Shown here: in pieces, positions 33,083 to 42,311 of the stretch | Position numbering within the stretch: position 1 is the stretch's first letter | Layout: every line of letters starts with the position of its first letter | From: Kribbella sp. VKM Ac-2568 | Lineage (GTDB): Bacteria; Actinomycetota; Actinomycetes; Propionibacteriales; Kribbellaceae | Length of the DNA stretch: 64,000 nt | Direction: 5' to 3' | NCBI RefSeq assembly: GCF_004345365.1 | Contig: NZ_SLVF01000003.1 | Location: 248,001-312,000, forward strand | Position numbers and translations under genes: made by a program | Notes under the pieces: model-generated | Database searches by the model: none | What the model was told of the DNA's origin: nothing | Seen by the model: only the letters and a program-made list of their open reading frames with translations

Positions 33083-34345
33083 GTGGTGAATGTCCTGGCT
33101 GGGGTGCGTCCGGGGAGTGTGGCCGGCGCGGAAGCGGTCGCATACGAGGTTGCGCTGGAAGGCGCCAGTCAGCTGATCGGCTTCTATGCCGGGTTGATCG
33201 CGGGCCAGGAAGCCGCCGCTGAGCCGGACACGGAAGCGATGGCAGGCTGGCGAGCGGAGCAGCGAGCGTGGGCTGTACGGCGACGGGAGTTGACGCCGCA
33301 CGATGCCCGGGAGATCGCCGCCATCCACATCGCGGGCGAGGATCTGCTCGCGGATCCGTCTGACCAGGATAACGAGCAAGAAGGGCCCAGTACTGCGCAT
33401 CGCGCGGCAGCTGCCCTGGCCGCCAACACACTGCGAATGCAGGTGCTCGAGGAGACCGAGAGCGAGCGGATCTTCCGGGACCGGATCGCCCCAGTCGAGC
33501 TGACCGGGACGTCGCAGATCCAGCCGGTGGTCGTGATCGTCGCTGGTCAACCCGGAGACGGCAAGGCGGCGATCACCGCGCTCGTGCAGGACGTGCTGAA
33601 CAACCGCGGCCGGTCGGTGACGATCAGCCCGGACCGCTACGAGCCGCACCATCCCAGCTTCCACGCGCTGATGGCCGAAGAACCACGGCTGGTCGGCGGC
33701 GCCGACGAGGACGCCATGAGGTGGACGACGAGGGCGGCGGCGTACGCCCGCTCGCAGCGCTTCGACGTCGTGCTGGAGTCGGTACTGCGAGATCCGGAGG
33801 CCTTCGCGGAGCAGGGTCGGCAATTCAAGGCGGCCGGATACCAGGTCGAGGTGGCACTGGTCGCGGTGCATGAGGCGGCCAGCCGGTTCGGAGTACTGGA
33901 TCGCCACCTCCGCGCGCTGGAGGTGTTCGGTTATGGCCGGCTCGCGGAGACCGAGGTGCATGATGCTTGCTATCAAGGGGTACTGCGCGGGGCCGAGGTG
34001 GTCGATCGCGACGAGTTCGCCGACCGAGTCGCCGTACTCCGTCCCGACGGGCGGCTGGTCTACCGCAACCAGCGAATCGCCGGCGGCGGATGGCAGCAGC
34101 CGCCAAGTACGGCCGAGGCGATCAACTGGGAGCGGGGCCGTCCGTGGACGGTCGCCGAGTCACGGCTCTTCCTCGACGCGGTGCTGGAGTTCCAGCAGAT
34201 CGGTCTCTCCGCGCCCATCCCGTGGATCCGGAGCGAGGCGATCGAAGGAGCGAGAACGGCCAACACGCTGGCAGCACCGCGGCTCCATCCGGACGCCGTC
34301 ACGCTCCACATCGCGACAGCCGGAGTGTCCAGACCGGACGCCTGA
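33083..34345 (+). CDS. zeta-toxin-family kinase with fused N-terminal region
   Basis: 420 residues from GTG 33083. Residues 150-350 are zeta-like: strand VVVIVAGQPGDGKAA, then TISPDRYEPHHPSFHALMAE, FDVVLESVLRDPEAFAEQGR and QVEVALVAVHEAASRFGVLD. Zeta enzymes phosphorylate UDP-N-acetylglucosamine precursors. The Walker A loop (155-162) ends in Lys-Ala rather than Lys-Ser/Thr, which should weaken Mg-ATP binding. Residues 1-130 resemble the small helical partner often encoded before actinobacterial zeta genes (SQLIGFYAGLIAGQEAAAEP), so this looks like a fusion. Toxicity is therefore doubtful. Confidence 0.75.
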   Translation: MVNVLAGVRPGSVAGAEAVAYEVALEGASQLIGFYAGLIAGQEAAAEPDTEAMAGWRAEQRAWAVRRRELTPHDAREIAAIHIAGEDLLADPSDQDNEQEGPSTAHRAAAALAANTLRMQVLEETESERIFRDRIAPVELTGTSQIQPVVVIVAGQPGDGKAAITALVQDVLNNRGRSVTISPDRYEPHHPSFHALMAEEPRLVGGADEDAMRWTTRAAAYARSQRFDVVLESVLRDPEAFAEQGRQFKAAGYQVEVALVAVHEAASRFGVLDRHLRALEVFGYGRLAETEVHDACYQGVLRGAEVVDRDEFADRVAVLRPDGRLVYRNQRIAGGGWQQPPSTAEAINWERGRPWTVAESRLFLDAVLEFQQIGLSAPIPWIRSEAIEGARTANTLAAPRLHPDAVTLHIATAGVSRPDA

Positions 34346-34407
34346 GCAGAGGTGATCGCCAAGCAGAGCAGACGTCCGGCCCGACACTCGGGAAAACAGC
34401 AGGATCG

Positions 34408-34599
34408 CTAGACGTCGTTCTCGTTGCCCTTCCTGCGCTCGCGACCTCTGAAGTCTCCGATGACCCGCCCCTTAGGGTCGACGACCTTGTCGCCCTTCAT
34501 ACCGCCGCCGGACCCAGCCGCACGCTTGGCCTTGCGACCCGACATCCAGCCACCGTTCTCGGGGTCCTGCTTGACCTCTGACTTCTTCCTGAATGCCAT
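34408..34599 (-). CDS. small basic hypothetical protein
   Basis: 63 residues, very Lys/Arg/Gly-rich (GGWMSGRKAKRAAGSGGGMK, then VIGDFRGRERRKGNEND). A strong GGAGGAG-type ribosome site precedes the ATG at 34599, which supports a real gene. No domain recognised; nucleic-acid contact is possible from charge only. Confidence 0.55.
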   Translation of the reverse strand: MAFRKKSEVKQDPENGGWMSGRKAKRAAGSGGGMKGDKVVDPKGRVIGDFRGRERRKGNENDV

Positions 34600-34995
34600 G
34601 AGCCTTCATCTCCTCCGGGTGTCCTGAAACGAAGTCCCCGTGGTCCTGCAAACGCCATACCGGATGCTATTGGCGAAGAGGCTCATCCACCATCCGCCGA
34701 GATGAGTGGAGACGGCCGGCGTGGTTCGCAGGAGCAGGCCGTGTTCCGCGATCTGGGAGTTACGGGTCGCCGCTTTGCGGTGCGAGTGAATTACGAGACT
34801 TGTCAGGGTCGATGCTCTGGGCAACTAATTGGCTGTTCGACGATGGGTAGCTGGCGGACAGCGGTGGGTAGTAGTTGGGCCTAACCCTTATCGGGTGGGG
34901 TTTTCGCTGGCATGCTGGCGCCGACACGGGGCACAGGTAGAACAAAGGTCGCTGGCGGGGGACGCGCAGCGGCACGACCCTTGGGGGGTTTCTAC
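34600..34995. other. intergenic region between divergent genes
   Basis: About 400 bases that should carry the promoters of the small basic protein (left) and the VWA protein (right). No clear hexamer pair, operator or coding sequence is recognisable. The right end (34981-34990) has the G-run GGGGGG six bases before the VWA start, usable as a ribosome site. Confidence 0.4.
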
Positions 34996-36657
34996 ATGGC
35001 CAAGCATCGGGCGGTCCATGCCGCGAGTCGATGGTTGCCTGGCGTTGCCATGGCCGCGGTGGCGGTGGTGGTCGGCATGCTGATGCTGCGGCCCGATGAC
35101 CAGAGCCCTCCACAGAGCGGGGAAACTCCAGCTCCAGGTGTGGCCACAGCTCCGGGTGTGACCGCGACATCACCTGCTGGATCGTGTACTGCGCTGCGGG
35201 CGGTTGCCGCCACCTCGTTCCGGCCGATGCTCGACAGCGTCGCCTCGAAGTTGCTGCAGGGGCCGGACTGCGTGCGCCTCGCCACGACGTACTCCGACGG
35301 CCGGGCCGCAGCAGCTGCCGTGGCGAAAGCTCAAGCCCACGTGTGGATCCCGGACGACCCTTCCTGGTCGTCTGCCGCTGCTGAGGTCAAGCTGGCGAAG
35401 GACACCGCTGGCGCGGGTACCGTGCTCGCGACCAGCCCGCTGTACATGGTGAGCGACGCAGCCACCGGTGCGCGGTTGCGACGGGCCGGTGGTTCGTGGA
35501 TGGCGCTTGCGAACCTGGTGGACGCCCGGACGGTGCGGCTCGTCGTACGGGATCCTGCTGGGTCAGGTGACGGCCTTGTCGGTACTGGGGCCGTGGCGGA
35601 GGCTGTCTGGGAGGCCCAGGACATGGACGCGTCTGCGCTGTGGCTGTCCCGGGCACGTGGCAGCACTCGCACTGTGACAGCTTCCAGCGAAGTACTGCGG
35701 ACCAAGGCCGGCGAGGTCGGTCTAGTACCCGAGTACGCGTTGGCGGGAGCGCCTGTGCCGGGCCGGAGCGCCCTGCCGGGACGTGACTTCGCAGCCATGC
35801 TCCGCTACACCTGGCAGCCCACCGCAACAGGACTTGCGGACCCCAAGAGTGTGGCTGGCCTGAAGCGCCTGCAGGCGGCGCTCAGCGGAGACGACGCCGC
35901 AGAGGCCCGTGCCATGGCGCATCTACGCGACGCCAACGGTACTGCGACGCCGAACGCCGGCCTGCTCACGACGAACCTCGCGAAGGCTCTGCCTGTCCTG
36001 GGTGGTCACCACGTCGATCACGTCTTCGCCACGTGGTACGCGCAGGACCGGCGTACCGATGCGCTCATCGTGGTCGATGTGTCCGGCTCGATGGCGAAAC
36101 CCGCACCCGGCTCGACCACTCCCCTGATCGGGTTGGTGCGCGAGGGTGTGCGATCGCTGGGTGGCATGCTGCCCGACGATGCGCGGCTGGGCCTGTGGGA
36201 ATTCGGCGTGAGACTCCAGGGCACCAGCGATCATCGCGAACTACTCCGTGAGGCGATGCTGAGCCCCGGTCAGCGGCGGGCACTGACCACCGCGCTGAAC
36301 ACCATGAACGCGAGACCCACGGGGACCGGCCTCCACGACACGATCCTGGCCGCGTACACCAGCGCGCGCGACCGCTACCGGCCCGGAGTACCGAACCAGG
36401 TGATGGTCTTCACCGACGGCCGCAACCAGGACGATCCCGGCGGAGCCTCCGCAGGCCAGCTGTCCACGAGACTCCAAGCGGCACAAGACCCCAAGCGCCC
36501 GGTCCAACTCAGCGTGGTGGCCTTCGGCGACCGCCAAGCAGCCGAAGTAGTCGGCAAAGCCATCGAACCCATCGGCGGCTACGTAGACCTCCTGACCACC
36601 CCCGACCAGGTCGCCGCAGTCTTCATCCACGTAGCCGCCGGCGGCCTCCACCACTAA
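34996..36657 (+). CDS. membrane-anchored substrate-binding/VWA-domain protein
   Basis: 553 residues. One N-terminal transmembrane helix (WLPGVAMAAVAVVVGMLMLR), then a Pro/Gly-rich linker. Residues about 60-300 look like a type 2 periplasmic-binding fold (VAKAQAHVWIPDDPSWSSAA, GTVLATSPLYMV). From about 355 a von Willebrand A domain with a full MIDAS: DALIVVDVSGSMAKPAP (DxSxS), a Thr in RPTGTGLHDTILA, and VMVFTDGRNQDDPGG. VWA proteins with this layout bind metal-dependent partners at the cell surface. Start ATG 34996. No operon partner is evident. Confidence 0.8.
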   Translation: MAKHRAVHAASRWLPGVAMAAVAVVVGMLMLRPDDQSPPQSGETPAPGVATAPGVTATSPAGSCTALRAVAATSFRPMLDSVASKLLQGPDCVRLATTYSDGRAAAAAVAKAQAHVWIPDDPSWSSAAAEVKLAKDTAGAGTVLATSPLYMVSDAATGARLRRAGGSWMALANLVDARTVRLVVRDPAGSGDGLVGTGAVAEAVWEAQDMDASALWLSRARGSTRTVTASSEVLRTKAGEVGLVPEYALAGAPVPGRSALPGRDFAAMLRYTWQPTATGLADPKSVAGLKRLQAALSGDDAAEARAMAHLRDANGTATPNAGLLTTNLAKALPVLGGHHVDHVFATWYAQDRRTDALIVVDVSGSMAKPAPGSTTPLIGLVREGVRSLGGMLPDDARLGLWEFGVRLQGTSDHRELLREAMLSPGQRRALTTALNTMNARPTGTGLHDTILAAYTSARDRYRPGVPNQVMVFTDGRNQDDPGGASAGQLSTRLQAAQDPKRPVQLSVVAFGDRQAAEVVGKAIEPIGGYVDLLTTPDQVAAVFIHVAAGGLHH

Positions 36658-36683
36658 CCGTCAGGCACGCGAGGCGGGGCGAA

Positions 36684-38081
36684 TCAGCGGTGAGAGTTCT
36701 GGCGGATGGGGATGGTGACTTGGAGGGTGGTGCCGGTGGGGGTGGGGAGGATGGTGATGGTGCCGCCGTGGCGTTCTGTGATTATGCGTTGGGCTATGTC
36801 GAGGCCTAGGCCGGTGCCTTTGCCGACGTCCTTGGTGGTGTAGAAGGCTTCGAAGGCTCGGGCTGCTACCTCGGGGGACATGCCGGGACCGGTATCGGTG
36901 ATCAGGACGATGACGTCGGTGCCTTCGGCGCGGGTGGCGATGTGGATCTTGCCGACACCGTCCATGGCGTCGACGGCGTTGTCGATCAGGTTGGTCCAGA
37001 CCTGGTTGAGCTCACCTGCGTACGCCTCGATCCGTGGGAGTTCGCCATAATCGCGGACCACTTCGACGCCGTCGCGGAGTTTGTGGCCGAGCATCACCAG
37101 GGTGCTCTCCAGCCCGGCCTCCACATCCGTGGGCTGGAGTGAGCCGCGGTCCATCTGCGAGTACGACCGAACGGCCGCGACCAGGTCGGAGATGCGCCGG
37201 GTCGAGACCTTCACCTCGGACAGCAAGGTCGCTGTGGCAATGGTGCTCGCCACCCATTCCAGCCCAGGCTCGAGGTTGTCCACATCGAGCACGGCCGCAG
37301 CGCGTTCACACCAGGCGAGGTCGACGCCGGCAGCTGCCAGCGGTTGCGCGATCATCCAGTCCCGCTCCACCCCGTGGCGCGCGAGCCAGATCGCGATCGC
37401 GTTCTCCTGGTCGGCGATGTCGAGTGGATCGAGTCCGACGGCCTGGGGCTTGATCTCCCGGCGCAGCTTGTCGAGTGCGGCCAACTGCGTCGCCGAGATC
37501 TCTCCCTGCGCCAGCCGGTCGAGCGAGGTGATCAGCGTCTGGCAGGCGCCCTCGAGCGAGTCTGCCGCACGCGCCGCGGCAGCTGCTGGGTTGTTGATCT
37601 CGTGCGCGAGCCCGGCCGCGAGAGTTCCGAGTGTGACCAGGGACTGGCGCTGCCGAACGGTCGCCTCGATGGACCGTGCTGTGCCATACACACCTTGGAT
37701 GAGATGTCCTCCGAGCGGGAACCACGAGTCAGTCAGCTCACGCAACACCTGTGCCGGCACCCGCAGTACTCGCCCTTCGAAGACCCCACGACCAGTCGCG
37801 AGGTAGACACCGCGCTCATCCCAGGCTCTGAACCCACCTGCCCAGCGACCCGGCACGTCCATCCGCCCGACGACCGAGTCCTCACGGCCGACGTGCCGCA
37901 CGAGGTCGAGAGCGCCGTCGACCAGCACCCACCAGTATTCCGCGTGCTCACCCTCGCGGAACAGCTCGACGCCCGGTTCGATCGGTACTTCGGTGCCGCC
38001 CTCGATCAGCTGCCCGAGCTGTAGGTCGTCCAGCCCGTGGAAAAGGCCGAGTCCACGGAGATCGTCGACGCGCATGATCAC
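36684..38081 (-). CDS. sensor histidine kinase with cyclic-nucleotide-binding domain
   Basis: 465 residues, no membrane helix, so cytosolic. Residues 8-120 form a cNMP-binding-like domain (GVELFREGEHAEYWWVLVDG, then ALDLVRHVGREDSVVG). The HisKA phospho-acceptor is His160 in TLAAGLAHEINNPAAAA. The ATPase domain has the N box LIDNAVDAM, G1 VLITDTGPGMS and G2 GKGTGLGLDIA. Its start overlaps the stop of the REC-flavoprotein gene upstream (ATGA, 38078-38081), so the pair is translated together and probably phosphotransfers to it. Input ligand unknown. Confidence 0.85.
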   Translation of the reverse strand: MIMRVDDLRGLGLFHGLDDLQLGQLIEGGTEVPIEPGVELFREGEHAEYWWVLVDGALDLVRHVGREDSVVGRMDVPGRWAGGFRAWDERGVYLATGRGVFEGRVLRVPAQVLRELTDSWFPLGGHLIQGVYGTARSIEATVRQRQSLVTLGTLAAGLAHEINNPAAAAARAADSLEGACQTLITSLDRLAQGEISATQLAALDKLRREIKPQAVGLDPLDIADQENAIAIWLARHGVERDWMIAQPLAAAGVDLAWCERAAAVLDVDNLEPGLEWVASTIATATLLSEVKVSTRRISDLVAAVRSYSQMDRGSLQPTDVEAGLESTLVMLGHKLRDGVEVVRDYGELPRIEAYAGELNQVWTNLIDNAVDAMDGVGKIHIATRAEGTDVIVLITDTGPGMSPEVAARAFEAFYTTKDVGKGTGLGLDIAQRIITERHGGTITILPTPTGTTLQVTIPIRQNSHR

Positions 38082-39727
38082 ACCATCGCCAGGTAGCGGT
38101 GCACGAGGTACACCGACATCGCGCCCTCGCCCACGGCGGAGGCGACCCGTTTCATCGAATCGAGCCGTACGTCGCCGGCCGCGAAAACCCCAGGCACACT
38201 GGACTCCAGGGCGAAAGGTGCCCTGGGCAACCGCCAGGCATCCCGCAGCAACAGATCCTGGCCCGTCACCACGAACCCCTTGTCGTCCCGCATCACGTCA
38301 GGGCCCAGCCAGTCGGTCCGGGGCGACGCGCCCACGAAGACGAACAGCCAACTCGTCTCCACCTCCTCGACCCGGCCAGAATCCCGGTCGGTCAGCGTGA
38401 GCGCCTCCAGGTGACCCTCGCCACGACACCCCACCACCTCGCTGCGGCATCGCACCTGGATGTTCGGCATGGAGGCGATCTTGTCGATCAGGTAGCGCGA
38501 CATCGTGTCCTCGAGCGTCGAGCCACGGACCAGCAGTACGACGCGCTTCGCATAGCGCGCGAGGTTGAGCGCCGCCTGCCCGGCCGAGTTGGCGCCACCG
38601 ACGAGGTAGACGTCATCCCCCTCGCACTGGCCGGCATCACTCGCACTCACGCCGTAGTACACGCCGCGACCGGTGAGCTCCTCGAGCCCCGGCGCGACCA
38701 GCCGCCGATAGGAGACACCGGTCGCCACGATGAGCGCGCGAGCCTCGATCTCCCCAGTGCCCTCGAAGAGCACGGCATGCACCGGCCCTCGGTTCTCGAA
38801 GCCGACCACCGGGCGGGCGAGCACCATCTCCGCGCCGAACCGGGAGACCTGGGCGACGGCCCGTTGGGTGAGATCGGAGCCGGTCAGCCCGCGTGGGAAC
38901 CCGAGGTAGTTCTCGATCGACGCACTCTGCCCGGCCTGTCCCCCGGGCGCCTCACGCTCCACGATGACGGTGCTCAGCCCTTCGGACGCCGCGTACACGG
39001 CAGCCGCCAGCCCCGCCGGACCACCGCCGACGATGCACACGTCGTACAAGGGCTGCTCGGCCCTGGTCCGCAGACCGAGTGCGCCCGCGAGATCGAGCGT
39101 CGTCGGCGACCGGAGCGTGTCCCCCTCGGGCAGCAGCACCAGAGGCAGATCACCCGCCGCCGCCTCGGCGAGGCCGGTCAACCGCTGCGCCTCGGGATCA
39201 CGCTCGACGTCGTACCAGTGGTACGGCACGTAATTGCGGGCCAGGAACGTCTTGACCTCGTGGCTGCGGTCGGACCAGCGGTTGCCGACCACCCGTACGT
39301 CGGACGTGTGGTCCGGGTTCGCCTGCCGCCAGTCGTCGAGCAGGTCGTCGATGACCGGGAAGAGCCGGTCCTCGGGCGGATCCCAGGGCTTGAGCAGGTA
39401 GTAGTCGAGGCCGATGTCGTTGATCGCCTTGATCGCGACGTCGGTGTCGGCGTACGCGGTGAGTAGCAGGTACTTCGCACCGGGTGCGTGGGTCTGCGCC
39501 TGCTCCAGCATCTCGATGCCGGTCATCTCCGGCATCCGCTGGTCTGCAGCGATGAGCGCGACCGGCTGGTTACGCAGGGCGAGTTTGGTCAGCACAGCCA
39601 GTGCCTGCGCACCGGAGTTCGCCCGCACGATGAGGTAGTCGTCCCCGTAACGGTTGCGCAGGTCCCGCGAGATCGCGGCAGACACCATGGGATCGTCGTC
39701 GACGGTCAGGATGGTGGGTTTGCTCAT
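38078..39727 (-). CDS. response regulator fused to a thioredoxin-reductase-like flavoprotein
   Basis: 549 residues. REC domain 1-130 with acidic pocket DDD (10-12), phosphoacceptor Asp62 in LIAADQRMPEMTG and Lys113. Residues about 144-215 are thioredoxin/glutaredoxin-like (RWSDRSHEVKTFLARNYVPY), but SDRS replaces the CxxC. From 228 a TrxB-like FAD/NAD(P)H module: VCIVGGGPAGLAAAVYAASE and YLVGGANSAGQAALNLARYA. At the usual CATC site it has SASD (361-364), with a lone Cys368. So disulfide reduction by the normal route looks impossible. First gene of an operon with the cNMP-sensor kinase. Confidence 0.85.
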   Translation of the reverse strand: MSKPTILTVDDDPMVSAAISRDLRNRYGDDYLIVRANSGAQALAVLTKLALRNQPVALIAADQRMPEMTGIEMLEQAQTHAPGAKYLLLTAYADTDVAIKAINDIGLDYYLLKPWDPPEDRLFPVIDDLLDDWRQANPDHTSDVRVVGNRWSDRSHEVKTFLARNYVPYHWYDVERDPEAQRLTGLAEAAAGDLPLVLLPEGDTLRSPTTLDLAGALGLRTRAEQPLYDVCIVGGGPAGLAAAVYAASEGLSTVIVEREAPGGQAGQSASIENYLGFPRGLTGSDLTQRAVAQVSRFGAEMVLARPVVGFENRGPVHAVLFEGTGEIEARALIVATGVSYRRLVAPGLEELTGRGVYYGVSASDAGQCEGDDVYLVGGANSAGQAALNLARYAKRVVLLVRGSTLEDTMSRYLIDKIASMPNIQVRCRSEVVGCRGEGHLEALTLTDRDSGRVEEVETSWLFVFVGASPRTDWLGPDVMRDDKGFVVTGQDLLLRDAWRLPRAPFALESSVPGVFAAGDVRLDSMKRVASAVGEGAMSVYLVHRYLAMV

Positions 39728-39841
39728 CTAGCCAGCCTTCGGGCCCGCCTCTTCGCCGCCCCCACAGGAAGCTCGAGGAATCCAGTGAACCAGCCTGGCC
39801 AGCGTAACCGCGGCTCCGGCGGCTCGGATAGGTTTCGAGCT

Positions 39842-40717
39842 ATGCCACGTACTCTTCGCCCGGGTCAGCGAGCAGAGCTCTTCGTCATCGACGTCGGGAC
39901 CGGCGAGCAGCGGCTCGTCCTCAGTTCGACGGAATTGTTGTTCGAGGCGCCCAACTGGAGTCCGGACAGTGACTGGCTGATCATCAATGGTGACGGCCGG
40001 CTGTTCCGCATCCCCGTTGCCGGAGGCACCGAGCTCGAGGAGATCGACCTCGGCGGCGTGCCGGCGATCAACAACGACCACGTGCTCAGCCCCGACGGCC
40101 GGACTATCTACGTCTCCGCCGAGGACGGCCACCTGTACGCCGTACCGCTGGCGGGCGGAGCTCCGCGCCGGGTGAGCAACGACCGTGGGCAACAGTTCCA
40201 CCACTATCTGCACGGGATCTCGCCGGACGGGAGCACGCTGGCCTACATCGGGCTGGAGGCTCTGCCCGACGGTAGGCGGATCACCAACGTGTGGACGATC
40301 CCGGCCGCCGGTGGATCGGACACCCAGATCACCGACGACGAGTACGCCGACGACGGGTCGGAGTACAGCGCGGACGGGAAGTGGATCTACTTCAACTCCG
40401 AGCGGGCGTCGTCCGTGCCGGGTCATGCGCAGCTGTTCAGGATCTCGGGCGGCACGCTCGAGCAGCTCACCCACGACGAGCGGGTCAACTGGTTCCCGCA
40501 CCAGGCGCCCGACGGATCGGTCGTCGCCTATGTCAGCTTCCCGCCGGGCACGCTCGGGCATCCCGCCGATGTGGAGGACGTCCGGCTGAGGCTGCTCGAC
40601 GCCGACGGCCGGATCCGGGAGTTGGTGACGCTGTTCGGCGGTCAGGGGACCATGAACGTTCCGAGCTGGTCCCCTGACAGCACTCGGTTCGCCTACGTCG
40701 CCTATCCACTGAGCTAG
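39842..40717 (+). CDS. TolB-like (PD40) beta-propeller protein
   Basis: 291 residues from ATG 39842. Repeating blades carry the PD40 signature: APNWSPDSDWLIINGDGRLF, HVLSPDGRTIYVSAEDGHLY, HGISPDGSTLAYIGLEALPD, YSADGKWIYFNSERASS and PSWSPDSTRFAYVAYPLS. No signal peptide, so probably cytoplasmic. Such propellers bind proteins or small ligands, and no catalytic residues are evident. Divergent from the REC-flavoprotein operon with only 114 bases between them, which may share regulatory DNA. Convergent and nearly touching the SDR gene. Confidence 0.8.
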   Translation: MPRTLRPGQRAELFVIDVGTGEQRLVLSSTELLFEAPNWSPDSDWLIINGDGRLFRIPVAGGTELEEIDLGGVPAINNDHVLSPDGRTIYVSAEDGHLYAVPLAGGAPRRVSNDRGQQFHHYLHGISPDGSTLAYIGLEALPDGRRITNVWTIPAAGGSDTQITDDEYADDGSEYSADGKWIYFNSERASSVPGHAQLFRISGGTLEQLTHDERVNWFPHQAPDGSVVAYVSFPPGTLGHPADVEDVRLRLLDADGRIRELVTLFGGQGTMNVPSWSPDSTRFAYVAYPLS

Positions 40718-40721
40718 GGAA

Positions 40722-41525
40722 CTAGGAACGGGCGGCGGCCGCCGGCTGGTTCGCCAGGAACGTCTCCCAGGTCACGTGGCCGGTTGCGTGGTCCGGGGTC
40801 AGGTTGGCCCCTGCACGGAAGGCCTTCGCGGCCTTGCCCGGCAGCCGGATCGGCAGCACCGGGCGACGCTTGCCGACGGTCTGCAGGTAGTCGCGGATCA
40901 GGTCGGCCATCGGGTAGATCCGCGGTCCGCCGATCTCGGCGACCAGGCCCGCGGGCTCGCCCAGCGCGAGCTCGACAAGCCGGTCGGCCACCTCCGCCGC
41001 CGCGATCGGCTGAGCGCTGGTGCCGGTCGGCATCGGGAGCACCGGCAGCTTCGCCATTCCCTGGGCCATCAGCAGGATCAGCTCGTGGAACTGGGTGGCC
41101 CGCAGCGTCGTCCAGGGCAGCCCGGACTCGGCGATGATCTTCTCCGCCGCCATCTTCGCGCCGACGTAGCCGAACATCGTCCGGTCGATCCCGCTGGCGA
41201 TCGGCGTCCGCTCGGCGCCGACGACCGAGATGTTCACGATGTGCGGCGACGTGCCGGCCTTCTTGATCGCCTTGACCAGGTTGCGCGCCTTGTCGTCGTC
41301 GCCCTTGGAGCTGCCCGCGCAGTGCACGATGACCTCGACGCCCGCGAGCGCCGCCTCGGCCCCTTCGCCGGTGGCCAGGTCGGCGGCGTAGTACTCGATG
41401 CCGTCGGCAACATCCTTGGCGTGCCTGCTGAGCACCCGTACGTCGCGACCGGCGTCCCGGAGCCGGGCGACCACGAGCCGCCCGAGTGTTCCCGTACCGC
41501 CGGTGACCAGGATGGGTGATGTCAT
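40722..41525 (-). CDS. NAD(P)-binding NmrA/SDR-type protein
   Basis: 267 residues from ATG 41525, with GAGG eight bases upstream (a GTG directly before it is the alternative). Rossmann motif is ILVTGGTGTLGRLVVARLRD, followed by VRVLSRHAKD and VEVIVHCAGSSKGDDDKARN. Central SVVGAERT and GYVGAKMAAEKIIAESGLPW take the place of a classic YxxxK. These atypical SDRs reduce quinones or flavones or act as redox sensors. Substrate not evident. Next gene on the strand is the SUMF1 protein, 117 bases upstream. Confidence 0.82.
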   Translation of the reverse strand: MTSPILVTGGTGTLGRLVVARLRDAGRDVRVLSRHAKDVADGIEYYAADLATGEGAEAALAGVEVIVHCAGSSKGDDDKARNLVKAIKKAGTSPHIVNISVVGAERTPIASGIDRTMFGYVGAKMAAEKIIAESGLPWTTLRATQFHELILLMAQGMAKLPVLPMPTGTSAQPIAAAEVADRLVELALGEPAGLVAEIGGPRIYPMADLIRDYLQTVGKRRPVLPIRLPGKAAKAFRAGANLTPDHATGHVTWETFLANQPAAAARS

Positions 41526-41642
41526 CACACGACCTCTTTCGTCCGTCTGCTGGAGAATCCGTCTCTGCTTGGCCGACGGATCGACTCGGGCGAATGTGAC
41601 TGGCGACCTGGTATGCCGTGGGTCACACCTCTTACCCCGGGG

Positions 41643-42311
41643 TCACACGGTGAGCGAGCGGGCCGGGCGGAAGCCGAGGTCGTCCAGTCGGGAGGTCGGG
41701 TGGGTCCGGCGGCGGACCGACGCGCGGCAGCTCCACGGCTCGTCGAACCACCCGCCGCCGCGCAGTACGCGATAGGTGCCGTAGACCTCGGGGTCGTAGA
41801 AGTCCCAGCACCACTCCCACACGTTGCCGAGCATGTCGTAGAGACCCCAGGCGTTGGGCAGCTTGCCCTGTACTTCGTGGATCCGCTCGTCCGAGTTGCC
41901 GCGATACCAGGCGATCTCGTCGAGCTCGCCGTACCGCGCGGCCGTCGTACCGGCTCGGCAGGCGTGTTCCCACTCGGCCTCGGTCGGCAGGCGGTAGCCG
42001 TCGGCAGCCTGCTCCCACTCGGTGGTCTCGCCCTCGATGCGGTAGGCCGGAGTGAGACCTTCGCTCTGCGACAGCGCGTTGCAGAAGCGGACCGCATCCA
42101 GCCACGGCATGCTCTCAACCGGCAGATACCCGCCGACCGCAGTGCTCGGCCGCTCACCGAGGACCTGCTCGTACTGCGCTTGCGTCACCGGCGCGGCGGC
42201 GAGTTCGTACGGCGCGAGGTCAACCGCCCAGGTCCGCTGGGTCCGCCGGTCGGAGAGGGTCACCCGGCCCGACGGGATGGCGATCATCTCGGGTGTTCCG
42301 GTGGGGTCCAT
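41643..42311 (-). CDS. SUMF1/FGE-fold protein lacking the usual cysteine pair
   Basis: 222 residues of the formylglycine-generating/EgtB-like fold: MIAIPSGRVTLSD, YRLPTEAEWEHACRAGTTAA, GLYDMLGNVWEWCWDFYDPE and the final RGGGWFDEPWSCRASVRRRT then GFRPARSL. True FGEs bind copper through two cysteines in the GGSxxCxxxxC region; here the first position is Asp and only the second Cys remains, so sulfatase activation is unlikely. Its start lies 92 bases inside the end of the AraC gene (start could also be the ATG at 42287). Confidence 0.8.
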   Translation of the reverse strand: MDPTGTPEMIAIPSGRVTLSDRRTQRTWAVDLAPYELAAAPVTQAQYEQVLGERPSTAVGGYLPVESMPWLDAVRFCNALSQSEGLTPAYRIEGETTEWEQAADGYRLPTEAEWEHACRAGTTAARYGELDEIAWYRGNSDERIHEVQGKLPNAWGLYDMLGNVWEWCWDFYDPEVYGTYRVLRGGGWFDEPWSCRASVRRRTHPTSRLDDLGFRPARSLTV

